From positions 62,001 through 126,000 of the forward strand of contig CAZLQZ010000002.1 in NCBI GenBank assembly GCA_964561995.1: 64,000 nucleotides of DNA, written 5' to 3'. The translations under genes were made by a program, and so were the position numbers. Under the pieces are notes generated by a model that was given only the letters and a program-made list of their open reading frames with translations, made no database searches and was not told the DNA's origin. The DNA is from JABIAG01 sp964561995 (GTDB lineage: Archaea > Nanobdellota > Nanobdellia > Woesearchaeales > JABIAG01). The stretch's first letter is position 1, and each line of letters begins with the position of its first letter. This document shows, piece after piece, positions 44,429 to 52,848 of this stretch.

Positions 44429-45333
44429 TTTTTCTTTTTATCCATATACCATTTAAGTATTCCTACATTTTGTATCCATGTATTTGGTAAGTCAACTAAT
44501 AAACCAATTAATAAAATACCCATAATTTGTGAAATTGTTGGGTTTTGTGAAAATATTAAGGCAGCGATAATTGCAATAACTGTTGTTAAAGTCATCATTA
44601 TTCCTGTTTTCATTGCACTATGGATTCTTTGATCGATTGTTCCTTCTTTTTTCTTTAATACTTTTGTTGAAAGTAAAATGTCGGTGTCAACTGAATAACC
44701 AATTAACATTAAGAATGCTGCAATTCCTGCTGTACTTAGTTTTATATTTAATATGTCAACAATTGCAAGTGTTATTACAATATCTGAAAAAGCTGCAAGG
44801 ATAACTGCTAAACTTGGAACAATAGATCTAAAGTAAATGAAAACAACAATTCCCATTAAAATAAAAGCAATAATAACAGCACTAATTGTTTCTCTAAAAA
44901 AACTTTCACCAAGAGAACTTCCGATTGTTTCAATTGTAAAATCATTTTCATTTAAATTATATTCTTTTTCAACTATTTTTTTAACATTATTAACTATTTC
45001 TTCATCAATAGTATCTAATTCTATAACAATACCAATTTGATTTCCCGCACTTGATAATGTTCTAATATTTAATTCTCCTTCATAATTCAATTGTGAGCTT
45101 AATTCAGAGGATGAAATATCTGATGATAATATGGAAATACTTGTACCCCCTTTTAGTGAGATTCCTTTATTTACCATGCTTCCAGTTGTAGCTTGATAAT
45201 AACCTAAAAACAATAATGCTAAAACTAACATTAAGAATGGAATGATTAATAATTTTTTATACTCTTTTTCGTAAATTCTTTTTATTGAAAAAGGTTTTTT
45301 TTCTTTAATTTCTTCTCTTTTATCTTCTTCCAT
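44425..45333 (-). CDS. secF: Protein-export membrane protein SecF
   Basis: 302 residues. A charged N-terminus (KEEKKPFS-like, basic and acidic) precedes helix 1 (LLIIPFLMLVLALLFLGYY) and the small P4 domain starting GISLKGGTSISIL. Five C-terminal helices follow. These include LAVILAAFSDIVITLAIVDI and TAGIAAFLMLIGYSVDTDIL, the conserved SecF/RND motif with Asp residues in the membrane. It is the first gene of the secF-secD-transporter operon on the minus strand, beginning near 45333. Length and order are typical of archaea. Confidence 0.95.
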   Translation of the reverse strand: MEEDKREEIKEKKPFSIKRIYEKEYKKLLIIPFLMLVLALLFLGYYQATTGSMVNKGISLKGGTSISILSSDISSSELSSQLNYEGELNIRTLSSAGNQIGIVIELDTIDEEIVNNVKKIVEKEYNLNENDFTIETIGSSLGESFFRETISAVIIAFILMGIVVFIYFRSIVPSLAVILAAFSDIVITLAIVDILNIKLSTAGIAAFLMLIGYSVDTDILLSTKVLKKKEGTIDQRIHSAMKTGIMMTLTTVIAIIAALIFSQNPTISQIMGILLIGLLVDLPNTWIQNVGILKWYMDKKKK

Positions 45334-45368
45334 TTTTTTTGGTAATTATAAGGCATTAATAAATGTTT

Positions 45369-46172
45369 TCAAAACAATCCTCTTAATTCCTCTAATTCGT
45401 TTTTAATCTCTTTTTTAGTTATATTATCTAATTCGTTTAAATCTGATTTTTCTTTGAATTTTCTTAAAGATGTTTTAAATCCTTTTAATTGGGTAAGGAA
45501 ATGTTTTTTTAAAATTTTAGAATCATTAATCTCTGAAATCAGTCTTTCTGCTTGTGATATGTTAAGTTTTTCATTAATAATTTTTTCAATGATAATTTTT
45601 TCTTTAGTTTTATCTTTTAATCTATATAATACGGTTGCTACCATTCTTTCTGAAATTTTGCCTTTTTTTATTAATTCTAGAGTTTCTTTGTCAGCATTAA
45701 GAATTGATAATGTTCTACAGATTAAATTTTTGCTTAAACCTAAATATCTAGCTAAAGAGCTTTTGTTTAAGTCTTTTAAAATTATTAATTTTTTAAAAGC
45801 TTCTGCCCTTTCTAATAATGTTAAATGTTTTGAATGTACATCTGAAACAATTTGTTTTTCAACTTCATATAGTTCATTAGAATTTCTTCTTATAACGGGA
45901 ATAAATTTTAAATCTGCAAGTTTTGCAGCTTCTAATCTTCTAGTTCCAAGAACAACTTCATTTTTGTCATTAATTTCAAGAGGTTGAAGAATGCCAAATG
46001 TTTTTAAATTTTTGGCCATCATATTAATGTCTTCTCTATTAATCCTTCTTCTAATTCTGTTTTGAGAATATTTAATTTTTTCAATAGAAATTAATTCAAC
46101 TTTTTCACAGTTGTCATCATTAAGAAATACATCACACTTTAGACGTTCTTGAATAATGCTTCCCCCAACCAT
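45369..46172 (-). CDS. ParB/Spo0J-like partition protein
   Basis: 267 residues from the ATG at 46172. A TTG-started extension to 46217 would cross the TATA box (TTTATAAAT, 46194-46202), which is 26 bases from 46172. The ParB N-terminal domain has ISIEKIKYSQNRIRRRI, LKTFGILQPLEI and GTRRLEAAK (box II, normally GERRxRAA). Box III is altered to SDVHSKHLTLLERA. A helix-turn-helix (LNKSSLARYLGLSKNLICRT) follows. It should bind a DNA site and may act in chromosome segregation or gene regulation. No ParA gene is seen in the window. The C-terminal part is lysine-rich. Confidence 0.85.
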   Translation of the reverse strand: MVGGSIIQERLKCDVFLNDDNCEKVELISIEKIKYSQNRIRRRINREDINMMAKNLKTFGILQPLEINDKNEVVLGTRRLEAAKLADLKFIPVIRRNSNELYEVEKQIVSDVHSKHLTLLERAEAFKKLIILKDLNKSSLARYLGLSKNLICRTLSILNADKETLELIKKGKISERMVATVLYRLKDKTKEKIIIEKIINEKLNISQAERLISEINDSKILKKHFLTQLKGFKTSLRKFKEKSDLNELDNITKKEIKNELEELRGLF

Positions 46173-46193
46173 TGTATTAATATATGGCGGTTT

Positions 46194-46233
46194 TTTATAA
46201 ATCTTATTGAATTTCAAAGAAAAGTTTATATAA
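46194..46233. promoter_or_regulatory. Back-to-back promoters for the ParB-like and VTT genes
   Basis: TTTATAAAT at 46194-46202 (minus strand) lies 26 bases from the ParB-like ATG. TTTATATAA at 46225-46233 (plus strand) lies 25 bases from the ATG at 46254. Both imply leaderless mRNAs from one compact divergent region. Confidence 0.65.
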
Positions 46234-46253
46234 CTTTGAATCCATAAAAAATT

Positions 46254-46859
46254 ATGGTTGATTATAATAAATTGATTAGAAAATTTAGAAAGAGTTTAAC
46301 TTTTTTAGTTATTATTTTTATTGTGAGTTACATGTTTTATTTAAAATGGGATTGGATAACTTCTAATGTTCCTTTAATTAATTGGATGCAGTTTACATTT
46401 AAAATGAATTTTGTAGAAAAAACTTTATTAGGAATGTTTTTGTCTTCAATAATTGGTTCATTCTTTTTTGTTTTTTTACCTATTGAATTCCAGTTTGCAT
46501 ATTATGCTACTTCAAAACATAATATCTTCTTAGTGGGATTCATATTATTAATTGGAAATGTAATTGGTTTATCGGGAGATTATTTGTTGGGTCATATGTT
46601 TGGTGAAAAGCTTGCAAGAAAAGCTTTGAAAAAAAAATATAAAACTTTTAATAAATTCACTGAAAAGTTTGCTGGATTTTTTGTTTTTTTTGGAAATCTT
46701 TTAATATTTCCAATTGAAGTTTTTTCTGTAATTGTTGGTAGTTCTAAATATACTTATAAGAAATTTTTATTATATACTTTTTTAGGTAAAGTAATTAAGT
46801 TTGGTGTAATGATTTTTTTAATAACCCAATTTGGAATCACTTTAAATTATCTTATTTAA
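46254..46859 (+). CDS. VTT/DedA-like membrane protein
   Basis: 201 residues with about five membrane helices. FFFVFLPIEFQFAYYATSKHN and GNVIGLSGDYLLGHMFGEKL correspond to the VTT (SNARE-associated/DedA) domain, with the re-entrant loop and Gly/Asp motif. FFVFFGNLLIFPIEVFSVIV and YTYKKFLLYTFLGKVIKFG are the second half. DedA proteins help recycle polyprenyl-phosphate or keep membrane homeostasis. A role with dolichyl phosphate is conceivable here. It overlaps the convergent SpoIIM-like gene by 8 bases. Confidence 0.78.
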   Translation: MVDYNKLIRKFRKSLTFLVIIFIVSYMFYLKWDWITSNVPLINWMQFTFKMNFVEKTLLGMFLSSIIGSFFFVFLPIEFQFAYYATSKHNIFLVGFILLIGNVIGLSGDYLLGHMFGEKLARKALKKKYKTFNKFTEKFAGFFVFFGNLLIFPIEVFSVIVGSSKYTYKKFLLYTFLGKVIKFGVMIFLITQFGITLNYLI

Positions 46860-47709
46860 GTAATCCTGATAAAGAAATAATCTCTCTATATAATTCTGAA
46901 TGAATTAATACATATTGTTCAATAAATACTGCAATAAATAATATTACTATTGCCGTAATTAGTAACATTGAAGCATTTTTAAGTAATGCCATTCTTTTTT
47001 TTGGTTTATTTTTTTCAGAAATAAATGTTTTTGAAAATACTCCTCCTGAGATTGCTGAAGTAATGTATGATAATGCTTCCATTAATGTGTGAGGTAAAAC
47101 AATAACTAATATTATTCCAAATACTAAAAAAGGATTTAGTGAGCCCGCAATTGCTGAACTTTTTGCCAAATTTCCAAAAATTGTACCCCATACCGAAGCG
47201 TTCCAAACTAATAAAAATATTGCTCCATCGCCCACTAATAATGCAGTTATAAAAGCAAGCATTAAAACAATTAAATTGTGAGTAAATAATTTTGAAAACA
47301 ATGATGAGTTTAAAACTGATGCTTGACCAACTGAAGAATAAAGAACATTAATTTGATTCTCAAAAATTTGATTTGTTGCCAAAGGAGTTAAGATAACGCT
47401 AAATAAACTAAATCCAATTAGAACTCCAAGAAAAATAAACAAATAAATTAACATTAATTTTCCATTTTTTAAAAATGCTTTTTTATTGATTTTTTTTTGT
47501 TTTTTTAGTAATGCATTTTCTTTGTTAATTAGTCCTTTTATGGTTGGGTATAGTAATAAAGAAATAATTGCAACACTTGGTATTGCTGGATCACTTTTAA
47601 ATAACCATGCTGCTAGTCCTGTACCAATAACTGTATATGCAATTCCAAGAATTAAGGCTAAATAAGGCTTTTTTTCAATTAAATCAACTTTGTACAAAGC
47701 TTCTAACAT
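46852..47709 (-). CDS. SpoIIM-like (DUF95) membrane protein
   Basis: 285 residues with about six to seven membrane helices. After two N-terminal helices, LMLIYLFIFLGVLIGFSLFS begins the SpoIIM domain. FLLVWNASVWGTIFGNLAK and IILVIVLPHTLMEALSYITS are the conserved central segments (N/G-rich loop and the H-T-x-x-E motif). Archaeal DUF95 proteins are common, and their biochemical role is not known. The start is the ATG at 47709. It is divergent from the tiny basic gene at 47761. Confidence 0.82.
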   Translation of the reverse strand: MLEALYKVDLIEKKPYLALILGIAYTVIGTGLAAWLFKSDPAIPSVAIISLLLYPTIKGLINKENALLKKQKKINKKAFLKNGKLMLIYLFIFLGVLIGFSLFSVILTPLATNQIFENQINVLYSSVGQASVLNSSLFSKLFTHNLIVLMLAFITALLVGDGAIFLLVWNASVWGTIFGNLAKSSAIAGSLNPFLVFGIILVIVLPHTLMEALSYITSAISGGVFSKTFISEKNKPKKRMALLKNASMLLITAIVILFIAVFIEQYVLIHSELYREIISLSGLLK

Positions 47710-47760
47710 ATTATATTATAAACCAATAGGTTTAAATACTTTACTTTTTTCCTTTCAACT

Positions 47761-47934
47761 ATGAGTACGAGATTATATAGTAAAAGGGAAAATTTAGGAA
47801 AAAAGTCACGAGGGGAAAGAATTAGACCTAAGACTTTTTTAACTGAAGATAAAGCAAAAGTATATGCCAAAGAAAAAAGCATTGAAAAGTTCACTATAGA
47901 ACCACAAGGTAAAAAGTTCGTGATAGTTCAATAA
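47761..47934 (+). CDS. Small basic protein (57 residues) ahead of tgt
   Basis: A complete ORF from ATG 47761 to TAA 47932-47934. The product is rich in Lys/Arg (MSTRLYSKRENLGKKSRG) with a structured-looking C-terminus (KTFLTEDKAKVYAKEKSIEK, then FTIEPQGKKFVIVQ). No stop codons or unusual codons interrupt it, and it ends 7 bases before tgt on the same strand, so co-transcription is likely. The composition resembles a ribosomal or RNA-binding protein, but I cannot name the family. Confidence 0.7.
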   Translation: MSTRLYSKRENLGKKSRGERIRPKTFLTEDKAKVYAKEKSIEKFTIEPQGKKFVIVQ

Positions 47935-47941
47935 TTCTCAA

Positions 47942-49045
47942 ATGTTTAATTTAATTTCTAAAGACGGAAATGCAAGGCTTGGTGAATTACAAACAAAGTC
48001 CGGTATAGTTTCTACACCATTTTTTATGCCAGTTGCAACAAAAGCTTCTGTAAAACAAATTACTTCTAAAGATTTAAAAGAAATGGGTAATGAAGTTATA
48101 ATTTCTAATGCTTTTGTATTATTTTTAAGACCCGGTATTGATATAATCAAAAAGATGGGTGGTTTAAAAAAATTCATGGGTTATCATGGTATTAATTTTA
48201 CTGATTCTGGTGGTTTTCAGATGTATAAGGAAGAATTTTTAGTTGGATTAACTGATGAAGGTGTAACTTTTAATAGTCCTTTTGATGGTACAAAACATTT
48301 AGTAACTCCTGAAAAAGATATGGAAATTCAATTAGATTTAGATTCTGATGTGGCAATGTGTTTAGATGTTATGCCTAATTTTCATGGAGTAAAAAGGGAC
48401 GAAATTGAATCAGCTGTAAAAAGAACTACTTTATGGGCTAAAAGGTGTAAAAATCATCATGACAAATTAAAAAATGGACAATTATTGTTTGGAATTACTC
48501 AAGGTGGAGTTCATCCCTACTTAAGAGAAAAAAGTATTAAAGAATTGTTAAAGTTAGATTTTGATGGATATTCTTTAGGTGGACTAGGAATGGGAGAACC
48601 AAAAGAAGACCAATATAAAATGGTTGAATTGCAACGTTCATTAATCCCCGAAAAAAAACCATTATATTTAATGGGTATAGGAAGTCCTGTTGAATTGCTA
48701 GAGGGCGTTGAGCGAGGTGCTGACATTTTTGATTCGTGTTTTCCTACTCAAAATGCAAGACGAGGAACAATCTTTACTTCTAAAGGAAAGTTAAGAATTA
48801 AAAGAAAAGAGTATGAAACTGATAAAAGTCCACTGGATTCAGAATGTAACTGTTTTGTATGTAAAAATTATACCCGTTCTTATATTAAATATCAATTAGG
48901 TCAAAAAGAAGCAGTTGGTTCTCGGTTGGCTTCTTATCATAATTTATATTATTTGATGAATTTAATGAAACAAGTTAGAAAAGCAATTAAGAATGGTGAG
49001 TTTCAAGAATTCAAGAACAAAATTATTGAAGCTTATGAAGAATAG
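47942..49045 (+). CDS. tgt: Queuine/guanine tRNA-ribosyltransferase, bacterial-type
   Basis: 367 residues. It exchanges G34 of tRNAs with GUN anticodons for a deazaguanine. DSGGFQ holds the general acid Asp88. GADIFDSCFPTQNARRGTIF holds the nucleophile Asp264. The zinc site is C302, C304, C307 and H333 (CNCFVC and SYHNL). These positions and the NARRG sequence match the bacterial/eukaryal queuosine enzyme. The archaeal archaeosine TGT instead acts at G15, is longer and carries a PUA domain. This therefore looks like a bacterial-type enzyme in an archaeal genome, probably gained by transfer and used to salvage queuine or a precursor. Confidence 0.93.
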   Translation: MFNLISKDGNARLGELQTKSGIVSTPFFMPVATKASVKQITSKDLKEMGNEVIISNAFVLFLRPGIDIIKKMGGLKKFMGYHGINFTDSGGFQMYKEEFLVGLTDEGVTFNSPFDGTKHLVTPEKDMEIQLDLDSDVAMCLDVMPNFHGVKRDEIESAVKRTTLWAKRCKNHHDKLKNGQLLFGITQGGVHPYLREKSIKELLKLDFDGYSLGGLGMGEPKEDQYKMVELQRSLIPEKKPLYLMGIGSPVELLEGVERGADIFDSCFPTQNARRGTIFTSKGKLRIKRKEYETDKSPLDSECNCFVCKNYTRSYIKYQLGQKEAVGSRLASYHNLYYLMNLMKQVRKAIKNGEFQEFKNKIIEAYEE

Positions 49046-49254
49046 TTCTTTGATATGTTAAAATGGTTTTAAATGTGATGTTATTTCTCAAATAGTTTTT
49101 AAAAATAAAAAGTTTATATGGTATTTTTATATTGCTGTTGTTATAAAAAATATTATTTTTTTATTATTTAGTGAATTTTATGTACAAGGAAATAGAAAAC
49201 CTTTTATATTATTTTTTTCTTAATTCTTTTTATTACTATACTGAGGTGTCTACT
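49046..49254 (+). promoter_or_regulatory. Promoter and long leader of the 49255 surface gene
   Basis: GTTTATATGG near 49110-49119 is a likely TATA box. Initiation about 26 bases later would give a leader of roughly 115 nt. GAGGTGT at 49243-49249 then serves as ribosome-binding site before ATG 49255. The rest is AT-rich with nothing else recognisable. Confidence 0.5.
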
Positions 49255-51276
49255 ATGAAAAAAATATTTTATGTTTCTTTATTGTTAATTGTTTTAATGG
49301 TTGGTAGTGTTTGGGCAGCTTGTCCTGCTAGTATGGTTTCTTATTGGAACTTTGATACTAGTTATGATGATGATTTTAGTGGAAGTAGTATTGATTCTAC
49401 TATGTGGTCTCAGACAAAATGTTCTGGTTGTTCAATTGAATTATCTTCTAATATGATACAAATGTTTGTTGATGCAACTGGATCTACTGTTTATAGTGGT
49501 TTAAATTCAATTACAGATCTTTCTGGAGATTTTGAAATACAAATCGATTTTAATTTGGATACTTTTCCAACACCTTCTGCTGGAGAAAATCAAATTCAAT
49601 TAATTGTATCGAGTACTGAGAGTCAGAATTATTTTACTGCTTATTATGGAAGAAGTTCAACTTCGAATTTTTATTTATCTCATTATAAGGAAGGTGGAGT
49701 TTTTAGTGCTGGAACTAAGAAATATGAAACTTCAAGTTCGGGTAAGTTTAAAATAAGACGTGTAGGTTCAACATTTTCTTCATATTTTTGGAATAATAGT
49801 CAATGGACTTTGTTAAGAGAAGAAACTTCTGCTTGGACTTCAGATGTTTTTGATATAAATTTAAGAGGGTGGTCTGCTTCCGGAGCCAATGATGACCTTA
49901 CAATTAATTTTGATAATTTTATTATTAATTCTGGTGAGCCTTCTGATGATTCTGTGGGAAGTAATGATGGTGTTATTGATGGCGCAATTTCTACAACTGG
50001 TAGATTAGGAAGTGCTTTAGATTTTGATGGTGTTGATGATTATGTTGATGTTGGAAATTTTGATCCAACAGGATCAAGTGGAAAATACCTGAGTGCTTTT
50101 GCCTATACCAAATCAACATCAGGTGTAGTAAATAGAAATATTTTTGCTAAATGGGATTTTGGTTTAGCTAAAAGGTCGTGGCAAGCTTTTATAGATTCGA
50201 ACGATAAGTTAACAGTAATATTATCTCCTGATGGACTGGGTAATTATAAGTCTTATTCTACTACTGCTACTGTCGCTGATAATTTGTGGCATCATGTTGG
50301 TTTTACGTGGGATGATGGAACATTGAAAGTATACCTTGATGGTCAGGAAGCAGCTGTTACAAAAAATAATGATAATTCTTTTAATGCAGTCTTTCTTCCA
50401 AGTATAGATGTAATAATAGGTGGGAACCTTTGGAGTGGAGAATATAGATATTCATTTGATGGACAAATAGACGAAGTAGCAATCTACAACACTGCATTAA
50501 CTGCTCAACAAATAGCAGATTTATACGCTGGAAGTTCTAACAATCTTGGTTATTGTTCTGGGGCTGTTCAAGTAACTGAACCTGTTTGGAGTGGAAGTTT
50601 AGATTTAACAACTGCTGATGGAACTGCAATTGATGACACTACTAATGAAACAACTTTACAAGTTCGTGATGGTGTTAATCCATTAGTTGAATTTACTAGA
50701 AGTGGTAGCCTTAACATGTCCGCTTTTACAATTGATTCTGACGCTTCAAGAACTGTTGTTGATTTTACTGATGTAACTGGAACAACTGGAACTCATAGTT
50801 TATTTATTCCTGATAATGGTGGCGGAGTATTTATTTGTCCTGACGCAACTAGTTTAGGTGACGTTGCTGTAGGTTGTAGTAACTCCGTAACAATTGCTTC
50901 TTGTCCTGGAACTAGTGGTGTATATTCTTGTACTGATGAAGGCAGTTATTTCAAAGTAACTGGTTTAACTGGCACAGGAGTAGGAACTACTTGTGACGAT
51001 TGTGCTGATTGTGACACTGGATTATATTGTGACTTAAGAGATGGCACTCCAACTTGTAAAAATGATACTTTGGTTGCCGCAGTTGCTTGTGTAGATTGTG
51101 TTGACAATGATGCTGATACTTTAATAGATTTGGATGATCCAGGTTGTGCTGGAAGTTCATCTGGAACAAGTGAAGTTGACGGTGGCGGAGCAACAATTCC
51201 TGAATTTAACTTTGTAGGATATTTGTTAATTTTGGTAATTGCTGGAATTGGTTTGTATTTTATAAGTAAGAAATAG
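49255..51276 (+). CDS. LamG-domain surface protein with PEF-like C-terminal anchor
   Basis: 673 residues from ATG 49255 (GAGGTGT site); the frame upstream to 49171 is not used. A signal peptide (VSLLLIVLMVGSVWA) and a beta-sandwich region come first. A LamG/concanavalin-like domain follows (about residues 245-425: RLGSALDFDGVDDYVDVG, DGQIDEVAIYNTALTAQQIA). Next are a less clear beta region and a Cys/Asp-rich stretch (CVDCVDNDADTLIDLDDPGC) that resembles a calcium-binding repeat. The C-terminus is TIPEFNFVGYLLILVIAGIG and a short basic end. The PEF-plus-helix-plus-basic arrangement resembles archaeosortase-type sorting signals. Probably a cell-surface adhesin or glycan-binding protein. Confidence 0.85.
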   Translation: MKKIFYVSLLLIVLMVGSVWAACPASMVSYWNFDTSYDDDFSGSSIDSTMWSQTKCSGCSIELSSNMIQMFVDATGSTVYSGLNSITDLSGDFEIQIDFNLDTFPTPSAGENQIQLIVSSTESQNYFTAYYGRSSTSNFYLSHYKEGGVFSAGTKKYETSSSGKFKIRRVGSTFSSYFWNNSQWTLLREETSAWTSDVFDINLRGWSASGANDDLTINFDNFIINSGEPSDDSVGSNDGVIDGAISTTGRLGSALDFDGVDDYVDVGNFDPTGSSGKYLSAFAYTKSTSGVVNRNIFAKWDFGLAKRSWQAFIDSNDKLTVILSPDGLGNYKSYSTTATVADNLWHHVGFTWDDGTLKVYLDGQEAAVTKNNDNSFNAVFLPSIDVIIGGNLWSGEYRYSFDGQIDEVAIYNTALTAQQIADLYAGSSNNLGYCSGAVQVTEPVWSGSLDLTTADGTAIDDTTNETTLQVRDGVNPLVEFTRSGSLNMSAFTIDSDASRTVVDFTDVTGTTGTHSLFIPDNGGGVFICPDATSLGDVAVGCSNSVTIASCPGTSGVYSCTDEGSYFKVTGLTGTGVGTTCDDCADCDTGLYCDLRDGTPTCKNDTLVAAVACVDCVDNDADTLIDLDDPGCAGSSSGTSEVDGGGATIPEFNFVGYLLILVIAGIGLYFISKK

Positions 51277-51375
51277 GTAATTTTTTTTATTTACATTTTT
51301 GTATCTGTAAAAACTATTTTATTAGTAACAAATTTATTCGATTATATTGATATTAAAATTTAAAATAAAAGATAA

Positions 51376-51385
51376 ATTTATATAC
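51376..51385 (+). promoter_or_regulatory. TATA box of the beta-CASP nuclease gene
   Basis: ATTTATATAC is centred about 27 bases before ATG 51407, predicting a leaderless transcript. Confidence 0.6.
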
Positions 51386-51406
51386 TTTTAAATTTAAAAA
51401 AACGAT

Positions 51407-52780
51407 ATGAAATTAAAATTCTATGGCGCAGCAGGTTTTGTAACTGGAAGTTGTTATGTTTTATCTTTTAACGGAAAGAAAGTTATGATTGATTGTGGGA
51501 TGTATCAAGGTCCTAAAGAAGTTACTAAATTAAATTATGAACCTTTTCAATTTAATCCAAAAGAAATTGATGTTTTAATTTTAACTCATGCTCATATAGA
51601 CCATTCTGGTTTGATTCCTAAATTATGTAAAGAAGGATTTAATGGTAAAATATATTGTACTTCTGCGACAAAAGATTTGTGTAGAATAATGCTTAGTGAT
51701 TCTGCCCATATACAAGAAATGGAAGCTTATCATGATAATAAAAGATTATCAAGAGATCATAAGCCATTAAGAACTCCACTTTATTTGAAAAAAGATGTTT
51801 TAAAATGTATGACTCAATTTAGGGGTTTTCCATATAATGAATTGTTAAGAGTTTTTGATGGATTAGAAGTAGTTTATAGAGATGCGGGTCATATAATTGG
51901 TAGTTCAATGGTTGAAGTTTTTGTTAAGGAAAAAGGGGTTACAAAAAAAATTGTTTTTTCTGGTGATTTGGGACAAGTCGATGCAGTAATTATTGATGAC
52001 CCTACTTATATTAAAAGTGCAGATTATGTTTTAGTTGAATCTACTTATGGTGGCAGAATACATGAAGGAAGATCACAAAGGCAAGGTATGTTAAAAAGTT
52101 TAATTCAAGAAGTAAATAAAACTGGGGGAAAATTGATAATTCCTTCTTTTGCAATTGAACGTACTCAAGAAATAATTTATGAATTAAATGAGTTGGCTGA
52201 AAGTGGACAAATTCCTAATGTTCCAATTTTTGTTGACAGTCCTCTAGCTATTAAAGCTACAAGAGTTTTTAGAAATCATACTGAAAATTATGATCAAGAA
52301 GCAGTAGATTTATTGGCAAAAGGTGATGATCCTTTTGAATTTAAAATGTTAAAATATACTGAAAAAGCAGAAGAAAGTAAAAAATTAAATCTTCTTAAAG
52401 GTGCTGCAGTAATTATTTCTGCATCAGGAATGTGTACTGGTGGAAGAATAAAACATCATTTAAAAAATCATATGTCAAAACCGAATAGTATTATTTTCTT
52501 TGTAGGTTATCAAGCAAGAGGTACTTTAGGAAGGAGAATTAGGCAAGGGGCAAAACAAGTTAAAATTTATGGTGAATCTATTAAAGTAAAAGCTAAAATT
52601 GTTAGTTGTGGTGGTTTTTCTGCTCATGCTGATCAACCCCAATTATTAAAATGGTTAAATTCTTTTGAAACAAAACCTAAGGTTTTTATGGTTCATGGAG
52701 AACCAGAAGAAGCAAAAGCATTGAAAAAAGCTTATGGTTCTGGACATATTGCAAAATTGTATGAAGAAGTAGAATTATAA
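51407..52780 (+). CDS. Beta-CASP metallo-beta-lactamase RNase (CPSF/Ysh1-like)
   Basis: 457 residues. LTHAHIDHSGLIPKL is the HxHxDH zinc motif. RDAGHIIGSSMVEVFV and VFSGDLGQVDA supply further ligands. The beta-CASP part has IPSFAIERTQEIIYEL, VDSPLAIKATRVF, SASGMCTGGRIKHHL and FVGYQARGTLG. The ending has SAHADQPQLLKWL and VHGEPEEA. No N-terminal KH domains are present, so it is the short form rather than the FTT1/aCPSF1 type. It processes or degrades RNA, either as an endonuclease or as a 5'-3' exonuclease. It is transcribed alone. Confidence 0.93.
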   Translation: MKLKFYGAAGFVTGSCYVLSFNGKKVMIDCGMYQGPKEVTKLNYEPFQFNPKEIDVLILTHAHIDHSGLIPKLCKEGFNGKIYCTSATKDLCRIMLSDSAHIQEMEAYHDNKRLSRDHKPLRTPLYLKKDVLKCMTQFRGFPYNELLRVFDGLEVVYRDAGHIIGSSMVEVFVKEKGVTKKIVFSGDLGQVDAVIIDDPTYIKSADYVLVESTYGGRIHEGRSQRQGMLKSLIQEVNKTGGKLIIPSFAIERTQEIIYELNELAESGQIPNVPIFVDSPLAIKATRVFRNHTENYDQEAVDLLAKGDDPFEFKMLKYTEKAEESKKLNLLKGAAVIISASGMCTGGRIKHHLKNHMSKPNSIIFFVGYQARGTLGRRIRQGAKQVKIYGESIKVKAKIVSCGGFSAHADQPQLLKWLNSFETKPKVFMVHGEPEEAKALKKAYGSGHIAKLYEEVEL

Positions 52781-52848
52781 ATTAAATTCTAAAATAATAT
52801 AATCAAAAATGTGCTTAGAAAATACTTTTTAGTATAATTAAAGTTGGT

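Noticed and set aside
46173..46217. TTG-started extension of the ParB-like protein
   Set aside because: It crosses a TATA box spaced 26 bases from the internal ATG and shows no homology.
50987..51196. Minus-strand His/Gln-rich ORF in the LamG gene
   Set aside because: The reverse complement of Asp/Cys-rich coding sequence gives a His/Gln-rich artefact.
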